A stretch of 64,000 nucleotides of DNA from Arthrobotrys musiformis (taxonomy: Eukaryota; Ascomycota; Orbiliomycetes; Orbiliales; Orbiliaceae), in NCBI GenBank assembly GCA_036971715.1, contig JAVHJL010000002.1, forward strand, positions 4,558,501 through 4,622,500. The letters are read 5' to 3'. The notes under the pieces were generated by a model. The model ran no database searches and had not been told where the DNA came from. It was given only the letters and a program-made list of their open reading frames with translations. The position numbers and the translations under genes were made by a program. This document shows, piece after piece, positions 52,721 to 64,000 of the stretch. The first letter of the stretch is position 1. Every line of letters starts with the position of its first letter.

Positions 52721-53152
52721 ACCCGCAGCTTCTAGACATCCGTAGTCTAAATAGCAAAGAACGGCCGGCTCGAGGGTGACCACGGTTCTAGTTGCTATGT
52801 CTAGATCTCGTTGAGTCGTGTGTTTCTTTTTATCATTCTTCGAGGTACAGCCACATGCCACGCAATTGTTAAAAAGAGCACATTTCTATGAGCACTTTGA
52901 GCACGTTTTGGACCACGAGTACTGTCCTCCTAGGCGATATCACGGAGTGTAGACGGAAACTTGTGTAACAGGTTCATATCAGGGTATGTACAGGACGACT
53001 AAGCTTTGTATGAAAGAAAGAAAGTCTATAAATCTATAGCTAGATGACGCATGACGCCCGATATCTATGCTATCACGATACCCAAATCGCCATAGATAAC
53101 TATAGTCCCTCAAGGGTGCAATTTGCACATTGACTAATACTACCCCAACAAA

Positions 53153-53906
53153 CTATTCCGGTATAGGCCAGATACTCTCCCCTTCAGGGACGGGTGTAGC
53201 TGTCCCGTTAAGAATCACGCTCGTGTACGCATAATACCCGGAATAATGAACCAGTGTCGCAGCGCCAACTTTTCCAAGAGCATTCTCCGCTCTATCCCAC
53301 AGTTCCTGAGGCAGAGGGCCCTTAGGGACAGTACCCCCAGCTCCAACCAACGCCCTAGCAACTTCCCACGAGACCGCTTCCTGCTCGGTAGCACCCGACG
53401 GCGGCCTACCTTCTAACATATCCTGAATTTGAATATCGGAAAACCCGACTTTTCGGGCGACGCGGACATGGCTGTAAAGCTCGAAGGGGGCACCGTAGTG
53501 CTCACCTATAGCGAGGATTGCTACCTCACGACAGCGAATAGGGAAGTCCGGTATCTCGGCGAGAGCCAGACCGACGGCGAGGTAACCATTTGTGACGGAT
53601 TCGGGGAGATAGAGGAATTGGGCGTAGGGGCCGACTAAAGCTCCGCTCTTAGGGTCGTGGACCGTGAAGCTAGAACAATGGAATTGGATTCATGATGTCA
53701 GTTTTTGACACTACTGATAGATAATGTATCGCACCTTTAAATCCCACCCTTTCGGCCTGAGGGTAGGACTTTATATGTGTTCAATTGGATAGGGTCACGT
53801 ACATATTTTGGAAGTATGGAACTATGGTGCTAGAGAGGCGGTCGTGGATAGCCTTTTGCGGGGCACTGAGCGATTCTGGCACAATTGGGGGAAATCTTTC
53901 AGCCAT
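53153..53906 (-). CDS. Carboxymuconolactone decarboxylase-like (AhpD fold) protein
   Basis: Two exons on the minus strand: 53906..53803 and 53669..53153 (GTACGT donor, CTAG acceptor, phase 2); 206 residues. N-terminus MAERFPPIVPESLSAPQK, then IFTVHDPKSGALVGPYAQFLYLPE, the CMD core REVAILAIGEHYGAPFELYSHVRVARKVGFSD (Glu and His of the active region, no CxxC), DMLEGRPP, and the terminal helix VHYSGYYAYTSVILNGT with PVPEGE, a standard fungal CMD ending. The lack of CxxC puts it with the decarboxylase/hydrolase-like group rather than AhpD peroxidase partners. Substrate unknown. It lies near an SDR and an FSH1-type hydrolase, a combination often seen in small-molecule pathways. Confidence 0.85.
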
Positions 53907-55046
53907 CGCTAATGTATATTATATGTAGAAATCTATGAAAAGTCTGGTATTATTTTGCTCTCGTTTATTTTGTCGTCAGAAAACGTAGTAGAAAAACTTG
54001 GTGAATGTGGCGATAAGTATATCCTGGAGCAGCGACTCCGAGCGCGAACATTTCGAAATTTAAAATCATGGCAGATTAGATGATACAAGCCTTGGGCCGT
54101 GGGATACCGAAAGATCGAAAAACAAACCCCGCCATATGCATGCCACTGCTCGACGATAGCATTTATGCAGACCTGCATATGCACATGCCTCCAAGATAAA
54201 GTTTACGTATACAAATGTTAAGTATACAAATTGTAAGGGGCCACGAAAGAATGTATAAACAGGTGAGTTCGCCGGTAACGTAATTCCATTGGTGGCTGAA
54301 CTAACCCTGCAAACTAGTTCTGCATGCCAGAGAAACAACATCGGCTGGTTTTATTCTGGTCGATGCTGCAGCACCCCGGCTTAGCAAGAGTCCTGCATAG
54401 GCTAGCTCGAGTTCCGAATTCGATTCTGCGCTGCTTGGGCTCGGCGGCCCTGGCGCCCACAAATTACAATATTGGATCTCATAGAGCATAGTACGGCGGT
54501 AGTCTCGTTCCCGTATGGCGGCCAAAATGTGTCAAAAGGGTATTTATATTTATTATAAAAACACTCCAACCTATATATTATGAACAGAAAAAGTGGGTCA
54601 CGCAACCACTTTTGGGCACCGCCCCACCGCTTTGGGCGGTCAAGCTGGAGGCCGGCGGGTGGTTTACTACACAAACGCTCATAAATTGATATCGTTATGG
54701 ATATAAAAGCACTAAATTTCAACCTTTATGCTGAATTCAACGAAGCTAAGCTTATAGAGACCAAACCTGGTTAGGGGCCCACATTTTCTATTCATAATAT
54801 ATATACGTTGGTCCCCATAATAAATACCCCTTTGACACATTTGGGCCGCCACAAGTGAGAACCCGTGCTGTGTCTGATTTACGAGACCAGCCATAAAGAG
54901 GTTCAAAGTCAACTATATAAACATAACTCGCCATCCTACACCCGCATACCATCCACCCCATTCATAATCCGCTTGCACCAAGATTTCATACTTAAATTTA
55001 CTTTAGAATTTGAGGATCTTTGAATATTCGCACTCAGAATTGTACG
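53907..55046. other. Intergenic between divergent CMD-like and SDR genes
   Basis: About 1.1 kb shared upstream region. A dispersed motif variant lies at 54874..54888 (CTGATTTACGAGACC) and another CGAGAC copy near 54504. No gene seen. Confidence 0.5.
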
Positions 55047-56264
<1,218 letters not shown>

Positions 56265-56398
56265 TGAGGATCATATCTGGCGGTGTGGAGATGCATAGCA
56301 CTCGTTTGAATTTCTAGAATAATATGTGGATGGACTTAATACTAGCCGAATAATTAAACAATTTACAACCCTACACTCGCGATCAGACACAGTAGCAT

Positions 56399-56414
56399 CT
56401 GGTTTACGAGATAA
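56399..56414 (+). repeat. Dispersed motif variant CTGGTTTACGAGATAA
   Basis: Differs from the copy at 20182 by one base. Confidence 0.5.
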
Positions 56415-56627
56415 CTCGCGATTATTAAAATTGTAAAGCTCAAAATATCATATTAATTATAAGGGGCCCCAGATGGCTGGAGCCACCGCGAGGCCGTCGG
56501 AAATTTGATTGTAGTTCCGAAATGTGCGTATAACTTACCCAAAGAACCATATATATAGGAAGGGAACTAGTTTTAGACAGCCCATTTTATAAATATACTA
56601 TACATATTCGTCGCACAAAAGACAAGG

Positions 56628-57522
56628 TTATGCCGCTGAAGTGACATCCCAAAGGACGCGGCGAATGACATTGATTGTATTCCGCAACGTTTCTGGCGAT
56701 CTCCTACCAGGGACTGTGTGCCCTTCATTGTGGATATACACATGGCGGACTTGAGGCACACACAGGTCTTCCAAAACCGCACTCATGGACGGCCCCAATG
56801 GATCATTTGCTGCCCATACATGGGCCGTCGGGATGGATATGCGAGATCCATACTCACGGTCCAGTCTGACTAACTCATCTTTCTTAAGACTCTCCAAGTT
56901 CCACGGGATACCAGCAGCCAGAAATATTGCGCACTTGAAAGGATTCAACGTACTCCCTCTGTCAATCCCATCCGAGGTCGCTTGCAGCTGGCCAAGGAGT
57001 AAAGTAGACGAAAGGGCGGCCCCATGCGAAAAGGCTAGGACGCCATCAAACGGTCCTTCGACCTTTATGTACTCTTCGAGTTGAAGTATTGCTGTACGGA
57101 AACTCGTTGCATTGTAAGGGTCGTAGTAGGCGAAGTATTGGTCATCGTCGGAGAACAAGCTCCCCAGTTCTGTTCAATCGATATCAGTCAATGCTCTGGT
57201 CTCTCTTGCGTTACCAGCCTTCGACAAGTTACCCGGGGCTTTTGGCCAGTCTAGTGTCCCCTCTACAAAGTCATACGTATGACCGTCACCAAGCTCGGTG
57301 CGTATAGCCGCTATTTCAGTCGTCAGATTTTACAATCGACACAATCCCGAGCTTCGGAATCTCTGATGGATAGATCTATCCTACCGGTTTGTGTTTCAAA
57401 AACCTAGCCTTATTAGCAACTGCCCAGCCAAAATGCATTCAAAAACCGATATCAACGATTTAGGTATTTCGTATATTTACCTTGCTATTAGTACCAATCC
57501 CGTGAAGACACAAAAAATGCAT
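56628..57522 (-). CDS. FSH1: FSH1-family serine hydrolase with a 19-nt micro-exon
   Basis: Four exons on the minus strand: 57522..57481, 57403..57385 (19 nt), 57310..57215 and 57169..56628; 232 residues. The assembled start MHFLCLHGIGTNSK-VFETQT-AAIRTELGDG followed by HTYDFVEGTLDWP matches the FSH1 family with no gap, which supports the micro-exon. The alpha/beta-hydrolase nucleophile elbow is GVLAFSHGAAL (usual GFSQGA), with Asp in WAANDPLGP and His in NEGHTVPG. FSH1 proteins are small esterases; relatives such as citrinin CitA hydrolyse thioesters in polyketide pathways. The first Gly of GxSxG is Ala, which may change the oxyanion geometry. No polyketide synthase is in the window. Confidence 0.88.
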
Positions 57523-58484
57523 TGTGAAGCTTTACCGCAATCCGGAGACAATTATCGAGGGCGATATATCATATATTGTTTAGAAATTTAGCTTGTCAAG
57601 AACACACTTTTTTGGAACTAAAATAAACCCGCGTTGGTACTGTAATGGCGTATCTGAAGGCAGGTCAGGATGATAACAGAACTATTTTAATTTCTAGATC
57701 TATCTGGAAGTCTTTTTATAGCCAAAGATGTGCTGCAGGATAACATCAGTTCCAGCACGTTAAGCGAGGGTGCGCTCCAAAAGCCCGACAGGCTCTAAAC
57801 CTCCAAGCTGCCCGCCAGAATAATTACCAGGGTCCCCAGCGACCAACGACATCACATATTTGCCTTTCCTTGATAGAATTAGCCCTTGGTACAATTGGCC
57901 ACTGGTCAATTAGCTCAACTTCGAGCTGCAAGACGTAGATGCAGCCCCAGCTGTACGCCAAAACAAAAGCTACGCATGCGCGCAGACTGAGCTCGCGCGA
58001 TAAACTAGTTGAGCTACCTTTGAGTCCATAGACACATGCCTAGCGTCAATAAAAATTCAAGCGTCCAGCTGAACTTGACACAAAAGCTCTTCCGCTACCA
58101 ATGATTTTTTCTCTTGACTTTTTTTTTTTTTTTTTTTTTACCTTCTCTAGACCTGTGAGTGCCTTACCTGAGTCTCGAATAGCACTCGCGAAATCTCTTG
58201 CGGGAATCATTGTCCGACCCACAACTCAAACCCGTTGCAGCACCGTAATTAAAGCAATACCGGTTTTTGGAATCATTATGTCATATATACAAGAGGCCTC
58301 AACAGTTATTGAGGCTATTTTGGGGGGCGCTCGACAAAGTAGTGGATGACCTAGGAGCGCTGCGCAAAATGTGGATTGCAATGAGTGTACCGGGCGCTCG
58401 AAACCGCAGACCAGCGAATTGTTGAAGATACTAGCTTTGAGAAGGGACCGCTGTGTCCTCCTAATACCCCAATATAAATTTTTG
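57523..58484. other. Intergenic, nothing supported
   Basis: About 1 kb, with a run of about 18 T near 58122-58139. Confidence 0.45.
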
Positions 58485-59528
58485 TTAACCAACGAGCAAG
58501 TATTTACTATCAAATATCTTTCTGTTTTGCGGATATAACCCGTTCCTGATCTCCTTTAGGTCTTCTGGCAAGTCTGTGCTCGAAGAGTAAACTTCAGCGC
58601 ACTCATCCCGTTGAATTCGCCACATTATCAAAGCATCTGCTTGTTCCTCTAGTTGCCTTCTCATGATATCGTCATCCTTATCTCGGCATCTAAAGTCGAT
58701 AGTTCCGTATATCGCGTTCAGCATCCCTAAAAAGGTGGGGACTTTGATATCACCCATAACGCCGCGCAGACGGCGATAGGGTGGCAGTCTTTTAATTTGG
58801 GCGAATCCTTGTGCCCTCGGGGTACTAGTTTTAAATTTGAAGATGTGATCGGGTATCAATACTATTTGCCATGGTTGAAACCGCAGAGTCGTCCGTGGAG
58901 TGTGCAAATACTCGCAGTTTTTAAGATTTCGGCGCACCAGTACACTGACCTCTCTAGGGAAAGTATAGTCATCGACGTGGTCGAAGGGTTCGATTCTACG
59001 ATAGAAGGAAGATCTGTCATTCTCTATCACTCTAGCAGCTTCCCTTAGATACTCCTCAGGAACAAGAACCTCTAGGGGATCACGGAAATACGTCGGGACC
59101 GAGTTACAAGCCAAAGCTTCCAACCCCCATACCACGAACGGGATGTTGGCGTATAGAAGACCATGGAGCATGTGGAATCTACCCACGGCCTCCAACCGAG
59201 TCATCGTCGGCATCGTGGACTTTATATTCCATGGCGACTTGGTTGTAACAGTCTCAGGCTTGTTAATAACTGCAGCATTCTTCGATTTCTCTCTCCCGGA
59301 CTTCGAATCCCGGTTCTTGAAAATACTCCAGATGGTGTGGGCTATTTTCCGAGGAAGTCTTGCAACCAAACGAGCGAATAGTTCCCAGCTAAGGCGTTTG
59401 CTCGGTTTGGACTTTGATGTTGGGATTCGAAGCCCATTGACAGCCCGCTTTTTTCCCAAACGGCGACTGGTACGCATCATGGAAAAGAATGTTGAAGATT
59501 TCAGTTCATGTAAAGGCTTGGCTACCAT
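58485..59528 (-). CDS. Hypothetical protein of a fungal lineage-specific type
   Basis: Single exon, 347 residues from the ATG at 59528. The N-terminal ~100 residues are strongly basic (RRLGKKRAVNGLRIPTSKSK), then LLYANIPFVVWGLEALACNS, VPTYFRDPLEVLVPEEYLREAARV and IPDHIFKFKT. The block F-V-V-W-G-x-E-A followed by a D and VLVP looks like a small conserved fold, possibly nucleotidyltransferase-like, but I cannot name the family. No membrane segment or signal peptide. The C-terminus is acidic and helical. Isolated gene in accessory DNA. Confidence 0.6.
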   Translation of the reverse strand: MVAKPLHELKSSTFFSMMRTSRRLGKKRAVNGLRIPTSKSKPSKRLSWELFARLVARLPRKIAHTIWSIFKNRDSKSGREKSKNAAVINKPETVTTKSPWNIKSTMPTMTRLEAVGRFHMLHGLLYANIPFVVWGLEALACNSVPTYFRDPLEVLVPEEYLREAARVIENDRSSFYRRIEPFDHVDDYTFPREVSVLVRRNLKNCEYLHTPRTTLRFQPWQIVLIPDHIFKFKTSTPRAQGFAQIKRLPPYRRLRGVMGDIKVPTFLGMLNAIYGTIDFRCRDKDDDIMRRQLEEQADALIMWRIQRDECAEVYSSSTDLPEDLKEIRNGLYPQNRKIFDSKYLLVG

Positions 59529-60151
59529 ACCCTAAAATCAAGATAGGATCTATTGGAGCTTAACCGCCCCATGCATAGAAAATGTTTAAGCTTCGGAGAT
59601 TTGAGGGGCTCAACTAAGCCAAAGGCGAGGCGTGGTTTTTGCCATGTTGAATATCGGAATTCACGATATTTGTTTCAGAAGAAGATGGCACAGCGCACAA
59701 CACAAACCCGCTCCATCGACATCTACGTTGATCTACGGTTTGGGCGGATTTGCCAGGACAAAATAATTGTATCAGAACATAACGCTCGTAGAAAACTTCT
59801 AGAAGCCCCCAAAAATATAGAAATAAATTATTTGGAGAAATCATCTCTTGTGTTAATTCATCGCTCTCCCACTTCAGACTTCCATCATCCTAGACCCTGT
59901 TGAATAACACCTCAAGGCCAAGGTATGGCTCCACATGGCACTAACTTGCTTTCTATTATATTGTGGTATCGGTCATGATCTTTATATGCCATGCATGAGG
60001 CTAATAGATTCATTTACAAGATTCCTTCTTGCCAAATTGGCCGAACCAGTACCTTGAGGCCTTGCAAATATTGATCAACCGGCTTCAAGCCATACTTCAA
60101 AAGCTACCAGAAAATTCGAGACCTCAGAAAGATTCACGATTCTCCCCCACG
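59529..60151. other. Intergenic, nothing supported
   Basis: About 620 bp; a 116-codon frame at 59553..59903 lacks motifs. Confidence 0.45.
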
Positions 60152-60451
60152 ATGGATCCACAAGAGATACGATTGCGAGAGTTCCTTTTCGCTCTTATAA
60201 CTACAGTCTTCGGCAGCACTCTTTTGATGAAAGCCGTTCAGTTCACGATATGGCCCGAACCATTCAGCGAGCCCACCAGGGAGTTTCTTCTTCTCAACGC
60301 CCTATTTGCCACCATATTCGGGTTGGGTAATATCTTTTTTCCGAGCCTTGGCCCCTCCAAACTCGCCGTCATCTTCACTGTTTTCACCATTGTTCAGCTT
60401 TGGGCGGCGCCGTTGGATATCGGGAGAAGCATCATCAATCCATGGGGATAG
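60152..60451 (+). CDS. Small membrane protein, three predicted helices
   Basis: 99 residues from the ATG at 60152 (MDPQEIRLREFLFALITTVFG). Hydrophobic segments at about 11-30, 45-64 and 70-88, separated by WPEPFSEPTREF and FPSLGPSK; it ends SIINPWG. The frame is open further upstream to 60029 but only this Met starts the hydrophobic part cleanly. I do not recognise the family. Small multi-helix proteins with a conserved-looking GxGNIFFPSL loop occur in many ascomycetes. The regular spacing of helices and loops argues against chance. Confidence 0.55.
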   Translation: MDPQEIRLREFLFALITTVFGSTLLMKAVQFTIWPEPFSEPTREFLLLNALFATIFGLGNIFFPSLGPSKLAVIFTVFTIVQLWAAPLDIGRSIINPWG

Positions 60452-61851
60452 TTGTTCGCACATACCTGGTGCTCTGGAGCTAAGTTTCGGGAGGTTTAAT
60501 TATTATAAGGTCTACCACAAGTAAAGCCCCTAGTACTGAAACAAGCTATATTTGTATGCCCCTCTAGTTGCTAGTTGCCAGAAGAAACAAAAAGGAAATA
60601 CCCTCTCAAAGACTCTATTACTTCAGAACCCCTCTATCAAAAACAACAATGTTTATTTTCCTTCTTCGAAAGTTATCTAGTTTCCTCGCTTGCTATGCCC
60701 CATAGCCCTAGTTAGCTCCGTGAAAAATGTCAAATATTTGCATCCCTTCATGGTGTCTCCTGATCACTAGTTAATCACTACATGTATATACGGTTCGAAG
60801 TTGGGTGTACGCAGGGCTTCGGACTTTCCATGAGAACTCAGGCACTTATACACAGGGTTAACTTTGAGAATTTCATTTCGCTCCCCGACTGGAAAACGTT
60901 CACCCATGTTAACTATTCGGTATTCTTCATGCGAAGCTCTATGAGATTTACCAATCCCTTCCTCTCTCACCAAATTCGCGTATATGGATAGTTTCGTTCT
61001 CAAATATGCCCTTTCAATGGGGTACGCGATAAGTGCATAACAACTTCCCCAGACTGTCGCATGAATGTAAGGGAAGTTTAGTTGTAGCGAGAGGGAGGGT
61101 AGCCCCAAATCCGGGGTACACCAGAGCGGGTTGCCGTAAACCACGCGTCATTAAACCTTCTTCAAATTTATCTAGCCCTTTGAGTATAGGCGACTTTTTA
61201 TATTTTATAATGCGCAATTTCTCGGGTCATGATAGTGTGTCCTGCGTTCGGGCAGGTGGGACAGAATTGGAATCTCAAGCTTTGTCGCTTTACTCTCCGG
61301 TTACACTAAACCGATCGGTTTTCCATGGATCCAACAGGTGACTATAGCATTATCAAAAATATAAAGCACTCGATTGTGTCGTTGGATAGTTGAATCCCGG
61401 TCGGAAGCATTCGGCATGCACGAAATTATTAGCCGAACACTAGCAGAAGTTCCCGCATCGCGAGTTCCCTATATCGGGGTGTGTTACATTTTTCGAAATG
61501 GCATCTGTGTAGATTCGGGAAGGTGATTTCAAAACCGCTCCTTCTACAACCGTGTCAGCAGCCTCGCGGGGCATTATAACCCAAATTTACTAGCAACTTT
61601 CAAAGCTACCGTCACAATCATATGATAGTGATGATAGAAATCGAAAAATCTGCTATACCCAGAAAAGTCAGTTGTTGAAAAGTTATAAATTGATCTTCTG
61701 ACTCTCCAGATTGCCCAGCTTTTTCCTACAAGCTCAAACATCTTGGCGACTACCACCCAAATTACAAATTCGACCTCTGCAAAATCAATTTCTTTGAATC
61801 CTATATACAATATTTATTTTATTTTTCTAATAAACGCCTTCGCTACTAAAA
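60452..61851. other. Intergenic, nothing supported
   Basis: About 1.4 kb. Frames around 60767-61341 occur on both strands without motifs. Confidence 0.45.
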
Positions 61852-62456
61852 ATGAAGGGAATGATCATTGTCGCCGCCCTAGGCGCCTTAGCCGCTGCTC
61901 TCCCAGCTGTAAGATGCCCAAAATATTAGTAACACATGAAAATTGATCAGATCTAGAACTCAATACTAACACAAATACTCTCAAATAGCAAAGAGAGTGC
62001 AACCCAACCATTAACCCACCAAACCTGTGCGAGCCTGGCTGGAACTGCAAAATGGACCTTAGCCACGGCCTAGGCGCCGGTGGTGTCTGCGTCCCAGACA
62101 GCGACCCAATCGAGCTAAAGTGCAACGGGTCCGTATTCCCACCACGTCTGTGCCCCGAGGGCTACGATTGTAGAATCCGCGGCCCACCAATGCCCGGAAA
62201 GAGCGGATTCTGCACCCCCGAGGAGCAGAGGACATGCAATGGCTCCGTCTGGCCACCAATCCTTTGCCCAGAAGGTTACGATTGCCGATTCCCCGACCCC
62301 CACAATATCATGCCTGGCCAAAGCGGAAAGTGCTTCAGGAAGGTACCCGTGTGCAACCTTTCTGTTTTCCCTGTGATCCAGTGCCCCAATGGATTCAGGT
62401 GCGAGGTCGCACCTGGAGCACCTCCCCGCTCAAGCGGTATCTGCCGCCGCCATTAA
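61852..62456 (+). CDS. Small secreted protein with four 4-cysteine modules (effector-like)
   Basis: Two exons: 61852..61908 and 61989..62456; intron 61909..61988 has GTAAGA donor, CTAAC branch and ATAG acceptor. 174 residues. The first exon is exactly the signal peptide (MKGMIIVAALGALAAALPA). The mature part is four modules of 35-45 residues, each with the spacing C-x9-C-x5-C-x(13-18)-C: CNPTINPPNLCEPGWNC, CNGSVFPPRLCPEGYDC, CNGSVWPPILCPEGYDC, CNLSVFPVIQCPNGFRC, each ending near GxSGxC. Sixteen cysteines in all, even, fitting disulfides. Modules 2 and 3 are nearly identical and carry NGS glycosylation sequons. I know no named domain with this pattern. It may be an effector, an adhesive or a wall-associated protein. 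Confidence 0.85.
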
Positions 62457-63634
62457 GGCAACGCCGAGAAACATTGGTTGTGGAATCTGAGATAGAGTTG
62501 ATCCCAGTCAAGAACTCTATCAAAGTTGGCTGAATTCTGCCAAAAAAAGTCTCCTTGTAAATAGACCCTCTTAATTATTTGTATATATATAAAAAATTTT
62601 CCACATTGTGGGCGTCTAGTAGCCTCGAGACCAGGCGCTCCTTAGGCAGAGTTTACAACTCAGGATATATAAACTAAGATCCCAAACATCAATCCAAACT
62701 AAAACCTAGAATGAGAGAGTGTGTGAAAGTGCCTAGATAAAGACAAGGGCGAGCCCTAAATATACAGGAGTAATTAGAGACTCGACCATACGAATTCAAA
62801 TCGAGAAGTATGCGTATGGCACACTTGGAAGTCCGCTATGGCTGATTTGGAACTCGGAATTTAGTGCCCCGTTTCCTTCAATAACCAAGGTGGCTATCGT
62901 TTAGCTATGAAATCTCGGCCACCTTTCCCCCTTCGAATTCCCTCCATAGCTGCGCAGCATAACTAACAAAGCACTGACGAATTACACACAAAACTGGGGA
63001 GCCGTCGTCCGTCCACAACACAATACCATCATCAACCTAATCGGGCTGTTGGACGAATTAGGAAGGCTGAACGAAAATCCAACAAGCTCCCACGTTTCGA
63101 AACTTCGATTCTAAGGAATTCTAGAATACAAAGGTATATAATACTCTATTTCAACAAACATAGCTGGGATTTTGCAACATACTTGTGAAAGGGGTGTTCA
63201 AGGTAATTCCGTAAGGTGTGCTGGAAGATCGCCAACTCCGATTTGTCTTTGAGCCAATCGCAAAAATATTTTAATATTATACTGGTTCCACGCACGTGCA
63301 TGAATCGCCGAAGGAGACAACTTAATCAACTAATACAATTAAATCGCACTGAGATCTGGAAAGACAACGAACGACACGATCAACTGAGAACGAGACTAAG
63401 ATCAACGTAAATAATGTAGAACTCTAGAAAAAGATCAATATTGCAAGCTAGCTACACAGATGTAAAAATTCATATCAACGCTGTCAGGACGCTAGCTGGA
63501 TCTTCCTCGCCTTTGATCCCAGATATGATAAATTCGTCGGAATCCCTCGGACTTTCGATGCCAAAAATCTTCAATTCGCTACCGCGGTCATAATTGGCTG
63601 TAGGGTTGTCACCTCAGTTCAGTAAGCCTTCAAG
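62457..63634. other. Intergenic, nothing supported
   Basis: About 1.2 kb. A copy of the dispersed motif's second form (minus strand, AGCGCCTGGTCTCGAGGCTA) lies near 62619-62640. Confidence 0.45.
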
Positions 63635-64000
63635 ATGGAGGGTATCAGGTCCGACACTAGGCGTTCGGAATTTCGATCGAGTCTCGTCGGAAAGGCGTGT
63701 AGCGAAGGCTGTACAATTAAGCCACAGTCGGAGTTCCCAGAGCTGTCGGAGTTGTCGCCAGAGCCTCGTAGTGGGATTCATTCTGCGCCTGCAACTCTAC
63801 GAGCGTCTCCACCACCATCGGAACCTCAAAATATCTCTCAAGCTCAGCCACTGTCCTGCGAGGCTGGGTGCTTGGATTCAGACCCAGAATACTACCACCT
63901 CGTATACCCAGGGCAGCCAGAAAACCCTCTAAAGTCGGCATATTACCACGCAGTATACCCAGGGCAACCAAAAAACCCCCTTGACTTAGGGTACTACGAC
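63635..64000 (+). CDS. Start of a tandem-repeat protein, 3' partial at the window edge
   Basis: From the ATG at 63635, preceded by an in-frame TAA, the plus frame is open to the end of the window (122 codons). The N-terminal part is Ser/Pro/Glu-rich (FPELSELSPEPRSG). From about 63889 it enters a 17-residue repeat: YYHLVYPGQPENPLKSA, YYHAVYPGQPKNPLDLG, YYD... The matching DNA repeat is about 51 bp. A minus-strand frame opposite is a shadow. No family is recognised. The Tyr/Pro/Gly repeat resembles structural or adhesive low-complexity proteins. The true length and end are outside the window. Confidence 0.5.
   Translation, partial: MEGIRSDTRRSEFRSSLVGKACSEGCTIKPQSEFPELSELSPEPRSGIHSAPATLRASPPPSEPQNISQAQPLSCEAGCLDSDPEYYHLVYPGQPENPLKSAYYHAVYPGQPKNPLDLGYYD

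Noticed and set aside
63717..63971. Minus-strand 84-codon frame at the right edge
   Set aside because: Lies opposite the plus-strand repeat protein whose periodic YYH/PGQP repeat is the better explanation.

Overview
The window is nuclear DNA of a filamentous ascomycete (Pezizomycotina). Genes carry short GT..AG introns (mostly 56-132 nt) with CTAAC/CTAAT/CTGAC branch sites. The gene set is fungal: an Egh16-like appressorium-type protein, Sec66, Trm82, Wss1, Ptc7, FSH1, an NLR with a fungal N-terminal domain, and intron-bearing tRNA-Pro genes. I cannot fix the class from sequence alone; Orbiliomycetes or another early-diverging Pezizomycotina lineage is only a guess.

Layout. 1-13 kb: the 3' part of an Egh16-like gene with a fused repeat/acidic tail, ribosomal protein P0, a flavodoxin-like quinone reductase, a multi-pass membrane protein, two gene relics and a short-chain dehydrogenase. 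13-23 kb: almost gene-free. It holds one small hypothetical gene, one conserved fungal protein, and a dense island of unusual repeats at 17.3-22.7 kb. 23-30 kb: a GPATCH11-like protein, a zinc-finger protein and a kinase-fold protein that lacks both catalytic aspartates. 30-35 kb: three tRNA-Pro(UGG) genes and a decayed gene with in-frame TAG codons. 35-43 kb: housekeeping block PTC7, SEC66, TRM82, WSS1. 43-64 kb: accessory DNA with an NLR, an F-box protein, a CorA-like membrane protein, a possible small metabolic group (carboxymuconolactone-decarboxylase-like protein, SDR, FSH1 hydrolase), two orphan genes, a small membrane protein, a secreted 16-cysteine protein and the start of a tandem-repeat protein at the right edge.

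Most notable observations: (1) a family of ~28-bp motifs with an RTCACRTG core, 12 copies confined to 17.3-22.6 kb in both orientations, some paired as inverted ends around simple-repeat interiors (an 11-bp Myb-site-like array, facing CCCTAA-like repeats); (2) a second 13-15-bp motif (GTCTGGATTCGAGAC) scattered through intergenic DNA and also inside the NLR coding sequence; (3) a quinone reductase whose canonical stop is UGA-CUA, followed by 57 open codons ending in a CaaX box, so stop-codon readthrough or alternative splicing could make a membrane-anchored isoform.

Exon structures were worked out by hand from reading frame, splice signals and family similarity. No database search was run. 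Family names rest on recognised motifs.
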